From assembly GCA_964640665.1 (NCBI GenBank), contig CAZXHT010000008.1, forward strand, positions 30,022 through 94,021: 64,000 nucleotides of DNA. Reading direction: 5' to 3'. Origin of the DNA: DATKYQ01 sp964640665. GTDB lineage: Bacteria > Myxococcota > B64-G9. The number at the start of each line of letters is the position of its first letter. Positions within the stretch are counted from its first letter, which is position 1. The notes beneath the pieces were generated by a model. The model ran no database searches. It was not told where the DNA came from and saw only the letters and a program-made list of their open reading frames with translations. This document shows positions 47,365 through 57,065 of the stretch, piece after piece. Position numbers and translations under genes: made by a program.

Positions 47365-49713
47365 GTGCAAAAAATACTCGCTATCGTTTGTTTTATGCTC
47401 GCCGCCGCCTGGCTGCTGGCAGGTTGTTCCTCTGACACGGCCGGGCCCAATCGGCCGCCCGTGGCCGTGGCCGGGCCGGATCAAGCGCTGCAGGTGCGTC
47501 AGCCGGCCGATCTCGACGGAGACGCCAGCTTCGATCCCGACGGCGGACCGCTCACCTTTACCTGGAGTGTCGTCTCGGCTCCGGTGGGCGGTACGTCCAC
47601 CATCGCCGGCGACGGCCGGAAGCAGGCGGCCATCACTCCGAATGTGGCCGGGGTGTGGGTGATAAGATTAGTGGTTACCGACGTGCACGGGGCCACGGAC
47701 AGCGACATGGTCGAGTTGCGCGCCAGGCGCTCGGGATGTACTAGCGACACGGAATGCAACGACGGAATCGTATGCACGGAAGATAGCTGTAACACAGTAA
47801 CGGGAGAATGCGTTTTTGCCCCCAATAATGGGCTATGCCCCGATGACGGACTGTACTGCAACGGCGCCGAAAGTTGCGATGCACAGCAAGGTTGTATCAG
47901 CAGTGGCGATCCTTGCCTGGCAAGCAACCTCGTATGCGATGAGGACAAAGACGAGTGCGCGAGATGCGACGTTAATGCCGATTGCGATGATGGTAATGAC
48001 TGCACCGACGACGAGTGCGACCAAGGCACTGGGATATGCAGTTACTCTTTGCGAGAGGGTTCCTGCAACGACGGCAATCTGTGTACCCTGGCTGACACCT
48101 GCGATGCCGGCAGTTGCGTCGGCCAACAGAAAACAGGTATGCCGGAAGGATCGGGAGGTTGTGACGACGGCAACGATTGCACGGACGACAGCTGCTTGCT
48201 GGCCGACGGCACTTGCCAACATGTGGACAATTCAGCCGATTGTGACGACGGAGTAGCCTGCACTTTCACCGACTCCTGCCTGAATGGAAATTGCACCGGT
48301 ATGCCGGACGACGCTTTCTGCGACAACCTGGCGCCGGGAAGCATCTGCCGACCCGGCTGCGGCGCAGATCAAAACGGTTGCGTCTTGCCGGTCGAGAGTC
48401 TTGAGCTTCACTGCGACGGCCCGGTCGACTTGAGTAGCGACAACATCTCTGTTTGCAGCCTGACGCTTACCGGGGCAGGCAAATCCGGGCAGGCCGATTG
48501 CCTGAACTGCACGGCGGAGATCGGGGCGACCGTTGTGGACTTCACTGATTTCGAAGACTCAAACAGAGACTGCTCGCTAGACGGCTGGGCGGTGGCCCCC
48601 GACACGGGTCACAGGTGCACAAATGACATCGACGACTGCAGTCCCGGCGGGGGCGATGAAGAGTGCGCCGACGACAACCTGTGCGACGACGGCACTTTTT
48701 CGAGTCCGGTCCTGCGCGCGGATGAAAACCAGCTTTCGGGCGGCCACCACGAGCAAATCCGCATCTCGAAGACCGTCGATGCCTCGGGGCTTTCAGAGCT
48801 TTGGATTTGCTTCGACTACGCTGAGCATAACGCAGACAATGAAGACGGCCTGCTTATGTACGTGTCAGACGGTGGCCACCCAATTGACTGGAGCGCGCCT
48901 TTTTTCTGCAAAAACAACGGGCCGCGCAACGCCGTGAACGACTGGTTCTACAGGTACTGCGAGAAGCTTCCGGCCTGGAGCGCCGACCAGGCACATCTCA
49001 CTTTTTCATTTGTCATGCACTCGAATAGCGACGACCAGCAGGTCTTCCTGGACAATATCGAGATCTTCGGCTGGGGCGGCGGTTGCGCGTCACAGTCACA
49101 GATTGTTTTTAAGGATAACTTCGACGGCTGCGATCTTTCGAACTGGAATGTCACCGCGGGCACACCCGAGTGCCCGGGCGACGACCAGTGCTCCGGCTCG
49201 GGCAACCTGCAGGTCGAGAACGACTCCTGGACCGTCGAGGCCGGCGGCATCGACGCATCCGACCTTGACGAGCGAGTGACATTGTGCTTCACGGTGGGCG
49301 ACTACGACGCCAACAGCGTCGGAGATTTCATAGACGTCGACGTCTTCGACGGTCGTGACTGGTTGGATGCCTGGCGCCTGGACGGCAATTTCGGTTCGAA
49401 CGGCGATTGCTTCGAGGTGTGTGTCAACCTGTCGGCCATTTACCCGGCCGTCAACAACAATCCCAACCTGGGCATCCGCATCGCCGCCGGCAGCGATGAC
49501 GACGGCGATAAAATCATGCTCGACGACGTGGTCCTGAAAGGACTGATCCGACGCCCGGCGGCCTGCGGGGTTCTGGAATTGTCGCAGCCTGTAGAGGGGT
49601 CGCACGGGGAATATCAGTTCATGCTGACCGATAATAACAAGAGCCAGCTGACGGCGGTTGTCGAGTGTAACCTGGGCAGGCGAGACTCGGATGTCGTCTG
49701 GTTCATGCCATGA
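47365..49713 (+). CDS. Cys-rich lipoprotein E without a C-terminal binding domain
   Basis: A 782-residue protein. GTG start with AAGGGG 8 nt upstream. Lipobox LLAGC, then SSDTAGPNRPPVAVAGPDQ and a PKD/REJ-like domain (about 22-110). Cys-rich modules to about residue 320 are of a shorter, more varied kind (CTSDTECNDGIVCTEDSC, CDVNADCDDGNDCTDDECD). Next is a segment DNISVCSLTLTG…ADCLNCTAEIG shared with lipoproteins A and F, and two jelly-roll modules (about 388-728, LWICFDYAEHN, VFLDNIEIFGWG, LCFTVGDYDANS, IMLDDVVLKG). It ends with the family linker (GEYQFMLTDNN…VVECNLGRRDSDVVWFMP) with no further domain, which marks the boundary at which other members carry different C-termini. Confidence 0.88.
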   Translation: MQKILAIVCFMLAAAWLLAGCSSDTAGPNRPPVAVAGPDQALQVRQPADLDGDASFDPDGGPLTFTWSVVSAPVGGTSTIAGDGRKQAAITPNVAGVWVIRLVVTDVHGATDSDMVELRARRSGCTSDTECNDGIVCTEDSCNTVTGECVFAPNNGLCPDDGLYCNGAESCDAQQGCISSGDPCLASNLVCDEDKDECARCDVNADCDDGNDCTDDECDQGTGICSYSLREGSCNDGNLCTLADTCDAGSCVGQQKTGMPEGSGGCDDGNDCTDDSCLLADGTCQHVDNSADCDDGVACTFTDSCLNGNCTGMPDDAFCDNLAPGSICRPGCGADQNGCVLPVESLELHCDGPVDLSSDNISVCSLTLTGAGKSGQADCLNCTAEIGATVVDFTDFEDSNRDCSLDGWAVAPDTGHRCTNDIDDCSPGGGDEECADDNLCDDGTFSSPVLRADENQLSGGHHEQIRISKTVDASGLSELWICFDYAEHNADNEDGLLMYVSDGGHPIDWSAPFFCKNNGPRNAVNDWFYRYCEKLPAWSADQAHLTFSFVMHSNSDDQQVFLDNIEIFGWGGGCASQSQIVFKDNFDGCDLSNWNVTAGTPECPGDDQCSGSGNLQVENDSWTVEAGGIDASDLDERVTLCFTVGDYDANSVGDFIDVDVFDGRDWLDAWRLDGNFGSNGDCFEVCVNLSAIYPAVNNNPNLGIRIAAGSDDDGDKIMLDDVVLKGLIRRPAACGVLELSQPVEGSHGEYQFMLTDNNKSQLTAVVECNLGRRDSDVVWFMP

Positions 49714-49756
49714 ACTACCAGGCAGATGGTTTTTGGAGTATCATCAGGAGATGGGC

Positions 49757-52700
49757 GTGAAAAAGGTATTAGCGGCGCTTCTTGTTTTAGGCTGCGCAGC
49801 CTGTTCGAGCAGTACTTCGGGTCCCGACAGGCTGCCTGTGGCCGTGGCCGGGCCCGACCAGGCTGTGCGCGTCGGGCAACCGGCGGCGCTGGACGGCAGC
49901 GCGAGCTACGATCCCGACTCTGAACAGATCGACAGCTACCGCTGGACGCTGCTTGTTGCCCCGGCCGGGACGACAGCCGGAATCGACGGCGACGACGGGG
50001 CCGTTGCCTCGCTGACGCCGGATCGGTTCGGTGTCTGGCTACTCCGCCTGGAGGTCGAAGCCGGCGGAGCCTGGTCCGAGCCGGACGTTATGAGGGTGCA
50101 GGCCACGGGCGGCCTTTGCCGGAGCGACGCCGACTGCCTGGCCTGCTACCAGTGTGCCCCCGGCGGCAGCTGCCGGCCGCAGGACGCCGGTAGCGACATC
50201 AAGGGAGATTGCGACAACGGGCTTTATTGCGATGGTCTGGAAAGCTGTGACGGCTCGGGCGCATGCCAAAATGGTTCCGATCCCTGCCAGGCCCCGCTGA
50301 CTTGCGACGAGGATACCGACAAGTGCACGGATTGCAGTAATGACGATGAGTGCCCCGTCTGCCAGGAGTGCATAGTTATCGGCCAGACTTGCGAGCCGCA
50401 GGCCGCCGGCAGCGACAAGAAGGATGATTGTGACGACGGGGTGCCCTGCCGGACGGGAACCTGCGACGGTAGCGGGGCATGTGGTTTACAGGCGCAAGGT
50501 GCGGACTGCGATGACGGGATATATTGTAACGGAACCGATAGCTGCGACTCAGACGGGGTATGCGTTCATGCCGGCAGCCCGTGTCCCGAGACCGAGTGCA
50601 ACCATTGCCAGGAAGCCGGTCAGGGCTGCCACGATCCGAAGGGTGCCCCTTGCACCGCCCAGGGCGCGGCCTGCATCTCCGGAGCCTCATGTGACGGGGT
50701 GGGAGACTGCCTGGGCACCCCTGACGACTCGTACTGCACTTCCAATCAGCTCGGAGAACGGTGCCTGCCACAGTGCTCTCCGGATGCCTCGGGTTGCGTG
50801 ACCCCTCCCGATTCGCTCTACCTGGTATGCGACGATCCCGTCTTGCTACCCGACGTTTCGGCCTGTACCATCAAACTGGAGGGCGGAGACACGATTCAGC
50901 AGGCGAACTGCCTTTCGTGCAACGCCGAGATCGGGCCGGTGCTGCTCGACTCGACCGATTTCGGAGACGAGTTGGGCCGTTGTGACCTGGGCGGCTGGCG
51001 CCTGCTGCCCGGCTGGTGGGACGGGAACCACTGCCGGGATAGAGTCTTCAAGAACGGTGTTTGCGGCGAGGCTGACGGCGTCCAGGACTGCTGCGACGAA
51101 CTGGACAAGATTTGCTCCGACAGCAATCAGGGTGCCTTCGCGCTCTACCAGGACAAAGTAACCAAATGCGGGTCGAAGAACGAGGAGTGGCGCCTGGAGA
51201 AGACCTTCGATTTAACGGGTCTGGGCGGCACGCGGGTGTGCTTTGACACCGCGCGCAGGGGCGCCGATCAAGACGACGGGATCATCGTGGTGGCCGAAGA
51301 CGACAGCAACTACCAGCAGATTTACTGCGCGACGGGCGGTAAACCTGACGACTTCTTCTGGCATGCCTGCACGCGGCCGATCGACGCCTGGGCCGATGGC
51401 AACCCGGCCGTCACCATTCGATTCATCGTCCATTCAGAGACGGACAACCACGCGGTGTATCTCGACAACATAAGCGTACGGGCCTTCGGCGCGGGATGCC
51501 GCCCGACACCATCTCCGTTACTCGATGACGGGTTCGACACATCTGGCTCCTGTGACACATCGGCCTGGTCGTTCGCCGGAGATGCACCCGGTTGTCCCGG
51601 AAGCACATGCACGAGCCATCCCGACTGGTCTCCCGCCGTCGAGGCCGACGGGGCTTCGTTCTCGATGTCGACCACGGTCGATGCCTCGATCCTCGATGGT
51701 GACGTCACGGTTTGTTTCGGGGTTGGATCTACCGGGACGGACGATTCGAGCTACGTCGTCCTGAGCTGCAACCATGGCGCCGGGTTCAGAGAAGCTTTTC
51801 GACTGGTGGGCGGCCTGGGCGTCGACGGGCAGTGCCGCGAGTTCTGCGTCAACCTGTCGGATCTCGATCCGGGGGTGAACAACAAGCCGTCAATAGGCCT
51901 CAAGTTCGTGCTTCACAGCCCGGTCGGCAAGATCGACCTCTACTACGTCAAGGTGCAGGGAATCGAATTCTGCCCGGCAGGCGGATCTGTCTCTCTGGAC
52001 GCACCAATGAGCAACGGGCTGGGCAACTACGGTTTCGCGGCCACTGACACTGCCGCCGTGCCGCTGATGACCAGGCTGTCCTGCGTCTGGTCGCCTCAAT
52101 CTTTTTTGGAGGATCAGCGCGAGGTCAACTTCAAAAAACCACACGCGGCCTGGTCTTACCGGCGCAAGATAGTCTTCAACAACGGCTCGCAAAGCGATGA
52201 TCTGCGTGCTTTTCCTGTGCTGGTCAGGCTGCACTCGAGTTGGTTCGACTACGACCATACTCAGGACCACGGTGATGACATTCATTTCATGGATGCCGAC
52301 CTGGTCACCGACTTGCCCTACGAGATAGAGAAATGGGACGAGAGCGGCAGCTCGGTGATTTGGGTGCGTGTGCCGCACATTCCCGGTAACTCTACCGACG
52401 ATTACATCTGGATTTACTATGGCAACGATTCGGCAATTGATGATCAGAATCGTTCGGGAGTCTGGGACACGAGCTTTTTAGGCGTCTACCACCTGGCCGA
52501 GCTGGACTGGGTGAGAGATTCGAGTTGGCACGGTCGTGACGGCTGGTTCAACGGCTCTCCCCACGCCATGCAGACCGGTGGCTTCGGCGACTTTGCAGTT
52601 TCCTTCGACGGGAACGACGACAGGGCCGAGGTGGGCAATTGGGACGTTGTCGGCGAAAACGGCGACAATGGCATTACCCTCGAGGTCTTCGCCTGGCGGA

Positions 52701-53152
52701 ACTCAGGATCTTTCGACGGACGGCTGATATCGAAGGCCGACGGCCGGCAGGGCGTCAACCACTGGTGGATGCTGTCTACGATCGAAAGCGGCAGTCGGCT
52801 GCGCTTTCGGCTCAAGCTGGACGGGGCGACCCAGATTCTGTTGGGGAACAACGTTAACTATCCGGGCGAACAGTGGGTCTACTCCGTGGCCAGTTACAAC
52901 GGGTCGACCATGCGGCTTTTTTACAATGGCAGCCCCGACGGTGAGGCCCCACACACCGGCACCATCAGCACCGACGGCGGCAAGCCCATCTGGATTGGCT
53001 CGAATCCCTGGGATCACTATGACACCTGGGACGGCTTGATCGGCGAGGTGCGCGTCTCGAACACCGCCCGTAGCCCGGGGTGGATACGAGCCCAGCAGCG
53101 CTCGCTGACAGGCAGCTTCACGACCATTGAGCCCGAGCTACCGAATCAGTAG
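49757..53152 (+). CDS. Cys-rich lipoprotein F with DUF2341 and LamG C-terminus
   Basis: A 1131-residue protein. The start is GTG 49757, 6 nt after AGGAG (49746-49750); ATG 49751 would have no spacer. Lipobox LGCAAC, then SSSTSGPDRLPVAVAGPDQ, the most divergent of the family, and a PKD/REJ-like domain. Cys-rich modules (about 115-340) lead to ACTIKLEGGDTIQQANCLSCNAEIG. Two jelly-roll modules follow (about 393-738, RVCFDTARRGADQDDGII, AVYLDNISVRAFGAGC), then the linker GNYGFAATDTA…LSCVW. Residues of about 795-895 match DUF2341 (WSYRRKIVFNN…FPVLVRL, DIHFMDADLVTDLPYEIEKWD, WIYYGN); about 908-1131 a LamG-like domain (FDGNDDRAEVGNWD, PIWIGSNPW, GEVRVSNTARSPGWI). DUF2341 plus LamG pairs occur in secreted glycan-binding proteins. 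Confidence 0.88.
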   Translation: MKKVLAALLVLGCAACSSSTSGPDRLPVAVAGPDQAVRVGQPAALDGSASYDPDSEQIDSYRWTLLVAPAGTTAGIDGDDGAVASLTPDRFGVWLLRLEVEAGGAWSEPDVMRVQATGGLCRSDADCLACYQCAPGGSCRPQDAGSDIKGDCDNGLYCDGLESCDGSGACQNGSDPCQAPLTCDEDTDKCTDCSNDDECPVCQECIVIGQTCEPQAAGSDKKDDCDDGVPCRTGTCDGSGACGLQAQGADCDDGIYCNGTDSCDSDGVCVHAGSPCPETECNHCQEAGQGCHDPKGAPCTAQGAACISGASCDGVGDCLGTPDDSYCTSNQLGERCLPQCSPDASGCVTPPDSLYLVCDDPVLLPDVSACTIKLEGGDTIQQANCLSCNAEIGPVLLDSTDFGDELGRCDLGGWRLLPGWWDGNHCRDRVFKNGVCGEADGVQDCCDELDKICSDSNQGAFALYQDKVTKCGSKNEEWRLEKTFDLTGLGGTRVCFDTARRGADQDDGIIVVAEDDSNYQQIYCATGGKPDDFFWHACTRPIDAWADGNPAVTIRFIVHSETDNHAVYLDNISVRAFGAGCRPTPSPLLDDGFDTSGSCDTSAWSFAGDAPGCPGSTCTSHPDWSPAVEADGASFSMSTTVDASILDGDVTVCFGVGSTGTDDSSYVVLSCNHGAGFREAFRLVGGLGVDGQCREFCVNLSDLDPGVNNKPSIGLKFVLHSPVGKIDLYYVKVQGIEFCPAGGSVSLDAPMSNGLGNYGFAATDTAAVPLMTRLSCVWSPQSFLEDQREVNFKKPHAAWSYRRKIVFNNGSQSDDLRAFPVLVRLHSSWFDYDHTQDHGDDIHFMDADLVTDLPYEIEKWDESGSSVIWVRVPHIPGNSTDDYIWIYYGNDSAIDDQNRSGVWDTSFLGVYHLAELDWVRDSSWHGRDGWFNGSPHAMQTGGFGDFAVSFDGNDDRAEVGNWDVVGENGDNGITLEVFAWRNSGSFDGRLISKADGRQGVNHWWMLSTIESGSRLRFRLKLDGATQILLGNNVNYPGEQWVYSVASYNGSTMRLFYNGSPDGEAPHTGTISTDGGKPIWIGSNPWDHYDTWDGLIGEVRVSNTARSPGWIRAQQRSLTGSFTTIEPELPNQ

Positions 53153-53154
53153 CA

Positions 53155-53799
53155 CTAACCACCGTACTTGTTCTTCAGCCGTTTCAACTCGGGCAGCATC
53201 TTTTCGCGGGCCTCTTTTAGGTGGGCCAGTGCCGCGGCTTTCTTCTCGGCGGCCACTGATCCAGAAGCAGAAACCCGCGAAAGAGTCTCATCACCACGAA
53301 CGGTCTCGATAAATGTCATGAGCCTCTTCTCGGTCTCGCGCACCAGAGTCAGCAACTCCTCGCGTTCTTTCTTGCGCCCGGCCTGCATGAGCTTCTTCTG
53401 GTCGGGGGTCAGTATTCCGCCGGCCCGGGATTGCTCTCCCAGGGAGCGCTCCAGCCGGCCGATGTCCTTCATCAGTGAACGAATACCCGCGAAGCGATCC
53501 GCAAAGGCCGTTACCCGGCGGGACACCTGGTTGACCAGATGAGCATCCTCATCGCGCGAGTCGAGCTTCTTCTCGATTTGAACAAGGCGCTCGGTCGATT
53601 GCGCCGCCAGATCGTTTGCGCTTGGTTCGCTTGAGAACCAGCCGCGCACCAGCCCGACCACCGTGCTGGTGCTGGCGATAATGCCGATGATACCGACGAT
53701 CAGCATCAGAGGTTTCTTGACAAAACTTTTCTTCTTGGTGTGAGGAGCCTGCGGTGGAGGCATACTGCTCAGCTTGTGAATCTGGTCGTGCTCGGACAT
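53155..53799 (-). CDS. Single-span membrane protein with periplasmic coiled coil
   Basis: A 214-residue protein. A basic cytoplasmic N-terminus (HTKKKSFVKKP) precedes one membrane span near residues 30-50 (LMLIVGIIGIIASTSTVVGLVRGWF). The remainder is charged coiled coil (STERLVQIEKKLDSRDEDAH, ETEKRLMTFIETVR, KKAAALAHLKEAREKMLPELKRLKNKYGG). No family recognised. It lies 27 bp downstream of the GalT-like gene on the same strand, suggesting co-transcription, and converges with lipoprotein F. Confidence 0.8.
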   Translation of the reverse strand: MSEHDQIHKLSSMPPPQAPHTKKKSFVKKPLMLIVGIIGIIASTSTVVGLVRGWFSSEPSANDLAAQSTERLVQIEKKLDSRDEDAHLVNQVSRRVTAFADRFAGIRSLMKDIGRLERSLGEQSRAGGILTPDQKKLMQAGRKKEREELLTLVRETEKRLMTFIETVRGDETLSRVSASGSVAAEKKAAALAHLKEAREKMLPELKRLKNKYGG

Positions 53800-53826
53800 G
53801 GCGTCTTCCTCCCTGGCCGGGAGCCT

Positions 53827-55167
53827 TCAGCGGCTGTACAGCAAGCTGTTGGGCTCGAGCGGGCACTCCTCGGCGATTTGAATGTCTGGAGATATCTTGC
53901 CTTCATCTCTCAGACGAAACATCTCGGGTACGATCTCGTCGCGCACGTCCACCGGGCGCAGTGGGTTGATGAAGATCGAGGTGCCGCCCTCGAACCCGGC
54001 CGGATTGTTCACTCTCCATTTGATCAGCACGTGGAAAGGGATGCGTTCGAGGCAATCGCGCGGCTGGTGGTACCACTCCTCGTTGCAACTTGTCTCCGGC
54101 CCCTGGGCGGCGTGGCAGGCGTGAACCAGATCGCTTATGCCTCGCAATTCTTCCGGGGAGTGCTCGAAGGGCCTTAGCGCCCTGGACTTGGAGTAGACGG
54201 CCAAAGTCGGGTAACGGTGCCCGAAGTCGGCGAACAGGACGGCGTGCTTATTCTCGGCCACGACCAGGTTGTTGAAGCCGGCGTAGTTTACGACCATGGA
54301 GTTGTAGAAGTTTGGGTCTGAGCGGCAAGCTTCGACCTCCCTGTTGATCAGAGTGCCCCAATCGTCGAGACCGACCAGTTGCTTGTGCAGATGATCAAAC
54401 GAGGCGCCGGACGGCGCCAACCAGTTCTGAAAAGTAACCACGAAGCGCACGTAACGATTGTTTTCATAGATTTCGCGAATCGCGTCGGAGGTAAAGCGAA
54501 AGTACTCGAAGTGTTCTTGCGAGCTGAAGGAACCAGACCACCACAGGGTTCGGGCGCGGCCCACGGTGGCTCGGGGCTGATAATGGCGCTCGGCGACGAT
54601 CAGCTGGTGGCAGCCCAGGAAAAAGCTGTCGGTTTCGGCCAGCATCTGTTCTTCGGTCAGCGGCGGTATCTCTTCGCCCGCCTCGCGCAGCGCCGCCGTC
54701 TTCCTGCGAGCCAGTTCGAGCAGGTGCTCGCGGCCGACAGGGTCTTCCCTGTAGGCCCGAGCCCATTCGAGCAGGTGCTCGCGGCCCTTGTAGTCGTAGT
54801 TGCGGCGCCAGTAGTCCAGGGTAACGATCTCATAAAGGTTGGCCACCCGGCGAAAAGCAAAGCGTGTCTCGCGCAGGCTGTCCGGCAGAAGCTTGGCCAG
54901 GGATCTGTAACCGTCGCCGTCCTTGATCCGGCGCTCGATCTCCGGCGGCGTCTGTAGCAGCTTCTCGGGACAGAAGGCGCAGTAGTCCTCGGGCTCGCGG
55001 ATGGCATCGTGTTCGATCGAAGCCTGGGTAGCGTGCATATTGGGCCGCCCGATGCGTCCCGGCACCCACCAGGCCGTCCTCCCCGTCAGGGGGTTGGTCA
55101 TCTTAAGTGTGCCGTCGGGCATTTCGCGCATGAGATCCTGGTGTTCCAGGTGGTTCATATGATTCAC
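53827..55167 (-). CDS. Galactose-1-phosphate uridylyltransferase-like protein (DUF4921 type)
   Basis: A 446-residue protein of the GalT/HIT superfamily. N-terminal KMTNPLTGRTAWWVPGR and the zinc-type CAFCPEK (near residue 63), then LYEIVTLDYWRRNYDYKGREHLLEW and the catalytic-region LAPSGASFDHLHKQLVGLDDWG. That region holds a His-x-His pair in place of the usual His-Pro-His. The C-terminal part contains WYHQPRDCLERIPFHVLIKWRVNN. DUF4921 members are predicted nucleotidyl- or uridylyl-transferases of sugar phosphates; the substrate is unknown. Translation may begin at the second Met (55158). No Leloir-pathway partners are nearby. Confidence 0.8.
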   Translation of the reverse strand: MNHMNHLEHQDLMREMPDGTLKMTNPLTGRTAWWVPGRIGRPNMHATQASIEHDAIREPEDYCAFCPEKLLQTPPEIERRIKDGDGYRSLAKLLPDSLRETRFAFRRVANLYEIVTLDYWRRNYDYKGREHLLEWARAYREDPVGREHLLELARRKTAALREAGEEIPPLTEEQMLAETDSFFLGCHQLIVAERHYQPRATVGRARTLWWSGSFSSQEHFEYFRFTSDAIREIYENNRYVRFVVTFQNWLAPSGASFDHLHKQLVGLDDWGTLINREVEACRSDPNFYNSMVVNYAGFNNLVVAENKHAVLFADFGHRYPTLAVYSKSRALRPFEHSPEELRGISDLVHACHAAQGPETSCNEEWYHQPRDCLERIPFHVLIKWRVNNPAGFEGGTSIFINPLRPVDVRDEIVPEMFRLRDEGKISPDIQIAEECPLEPNSLLYSR

Positions 55168-55342
55168 ACTGTTCTCCCGCCCCCCAACCAGAGCAAACGG
55201 GCCATCCCGGCAATGATACCAGCCGGCGGGGTAAAAAAAAAGCTTGCTGGGTTTCTTTTCGTAAGTTCTGATTGTGGTTGCTTTTGTGTTGTGGCAGTCT
55301 CTTTGGTGCCGTGAGATTCAGGCTATTTCAAGGAGGCATTCC

Positions 55343-55819
55343 ATGTCCCGCATCCAGGAGCGCATCCCCCAGGATCGCTTCGAAGTGATATTCAGGCCCA
55401 TGGTGCGAACACTGGGCACGCGCAACGTGATCATCAGGCTGAACGAGGAGGCCCGAACGGCCATCCCCCGTCAGACCAAGCTGAAAGACTTCATGCCCAA
55501 GCTCAAGCTGTTGTGCTACGAGCAAAACCGCCCCAAGGTTGACGCCGAACTCGAGCGCCTGTGGAACCTCTACTTCGAGGATCGTATCGAGGACGAAGAT
55601 CGCTTTCTGGAGCTTTCCGACGAGTTGAACGCTAATCTGGACGGCGAAAAGCTTCCCGCGGACGAGGAGAAACGCCTGGCGGTCAAGCGGGCCATTGAGA
55701 CAATCGAGGTTTTCCTGGAAAAAGAGGATTTTTCACCAGAGGACATTGAGACCGTCTTTCGCATCAAAGCCTTTCCGGAAGTGTTCGGGCTGTACCTCGA
55801 AATGCGGCAAGACCAATGA
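55343..55819 (+). CDS. Small soluble protein, unknown function
   Basis: A 158-residue protein whose ATG 55343 follows a strong AAGGAGG. No signal peptide. It is charged and mostly helical (PRQTKLKDFMPKLKLLCYEQNRPKVDAELERLWNLYFEDRIEDEDRFLELSDELNAN), with a conserved-looking centre and an acidic C-terminus (EVFLEKEDFSPEDIETVFRIKAFPE). No family recognised. It ends 13 bp upstream of tyrS, so they are probably co-transcribed. Confidence 0.8.
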   Translation: MSRIQERIPQDRFEVIFRPMVRTLGTRNVIIRLNEEARTAIPRQTKLKDFMPKLKLLCYEQNRPKVDAELERLWNLYFEDRIEDEDRFLELSDELNANLDGEKLPADEEKRLAVKRAIETIEVFLEKEDFSPEDIETVFRIKAFPEVFGLYLEMRQDQ

Positions 55820-55832
55820 GGGATCTCCGCCG

Positions 55833-57065
55833 ATGAGCGACGTATACCAGACACTGACCGAGCGCGGCTTCATCTCCCAGGTTACCGACGCAAAGGCCCT
55901 GCAAGAGCTACTGGCGCGCGAGGAAGTCACCTGCTACATCGGCTTCGACCCCACGGCGGCGAGTCTGCACGCCGGCTCGTTGTTGCCGCTCATGGCCCTG
56001 GCCCACATGAGCCGTGCCGGGCACAGGCCCATAGCGATCCTGGGCGGCGGCACCGCCATGGTCGGTGATCCTTCCGGCAAGACCGAGATGCGCAAGATGC
56101 TCAGGCGCGAACAGATCCGCGATAACGGCCGGCACATGGAAACCCAGATTCGCAGTTTCATCGGGGCGGACGGCGAGGTAATCGACAACGGCGACTGGCT
56201 TCTGGATCTCAACTACATAGACTTCCTGCGCGAGATCGGCAGGCATTTCTCGGTCAACCGCATGCTGTCATTCGAGAGCTACAAGATCAGGCTGGAGAAA
56301 GGGCTCACCTTTCTGGAGTTCAACTACCAGCTCTTGCAGGCTTACGATTTCCTGGTGCTCTTTCGGCGGCACGACTGCCTGTTGCAGATGGGCGGCGACG
56401 ACCAATGGGGCAACATCGTGGCCGGGATGGATCTCATTCGACGGATCGAGTCGCAGCCCGCCTACGGGTTGACCTTTCCGCTGCTCGAAACGGCTGCGGG
56501 CGAGAAGATGGGCAAGACCGCCCGCGGAGCGGTTTGGCTCGACGCCGGGCGAACGTCCGCCTACGATTTCTTCCAGTACTTCCGCAACACCGACGATCGC
56601 GACGTCGAGCGTTTCCTGGCCCTGTTCACGTTTGTTCCCCTGGATGAGGTGGGCGCGCTTTGCTCCGGAGAAGGCGCCGGGCTGAACGCGGGCAAGGAGC
56701 GCCTGGCCTATGAGGTTACCAAGATAGTGCATGGGGAGCAGGCCGCGGACGAGGCCCTGCGGGCGGCTAAAAGTATCTTCGGCGAGGATGGAGAAAGTTT
56801 CAGCGGCGTCCCGGCCACCGAGATTGCCCGCCAGCGCCTGAGCCGGGGTGTCCTGATAGTCGACCTGTACGCCGAGGTAGGGCTGTGCAAGTCGAAGAGC
56901 GAGGCCCGCCGTCTGGTGCTGCAGGGTGGCGCACGGATCGGGGAGCGCCGGGCGCAAGGTATCGAGGACAAGCTGACTCTCGATGATCTCGATCAGGGCA
57001 CAGTGCTTATCCGGGCCGGGAAGAAAAAGGTTCACCGGGTAGTGACAGAAAAGGGGGAGACATGA
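55833..57065 (+). CDS. tyrS: Tyrosyl-tRNA synthetase
   Basis: TyrRS charges tRNA-Tyr. The 410-residue protein shows the class I fold: CYIGFDPTAASLHAGSLLPLMALAHM (the HIGH equivalent is HAGS), QLLQAYDFLVLFRRHDCLLQMGGDDQWGNIVAGMDLIRR (tyrosine pocket), and KMGKTARGAVWLD (the KMSKS loop, as KMGKT). A C-terminal S4 RNA-binding domain follows (SKSEARRLVLQGGARIGERRAQG). ATG 55833 is chosen to match the family N-terminus (SDVYQTLTERGFISQVT). Its stop overlaps the next start by 4 bp. Confidence 0.97.
   Translation: MSDVYQTLTERGFISQVTDAKALQELLAREEVTCYIGFDPTAASLHAGSLLPLMALAHMSRAGHRPIAILGGGTAMVGDPSGKTEMRKMLRREQIRDNGRHMETQIRSFIGADGEVIDNGDWLLDLNYIDFLREIGRHFSVNRMLSFESYKIRLEKGLTFLEFNYQLLQAYDFLVLFRRHDCLLQMGGDDQWGNIVAGMDLIRRIESQPAYGLTFPLLETAAGEKMGKTARGAVWLDAGRTSAYDFFQYFRNTDDRDVERFLALFTFVPLDEVGALCSGEGAGLNAGKERLAYEVTKIVHGEQAADEALRAAKSIFGEDGESFSGVPATEIARQRLSRGVLIVDLYAEVGLCKSKSEARRLVLQGGARIGERRAQGIEDKLTLDDLDQGTVLIRAGKKKVHRVVTEKGET

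Noticed and set aside
55292..55306. Sigma-54 promoter before the small gene upstream of tyrS (TGGCAGTCTCTTTGG)
   Set aside because: The invariant GC of the -12 element is GG.
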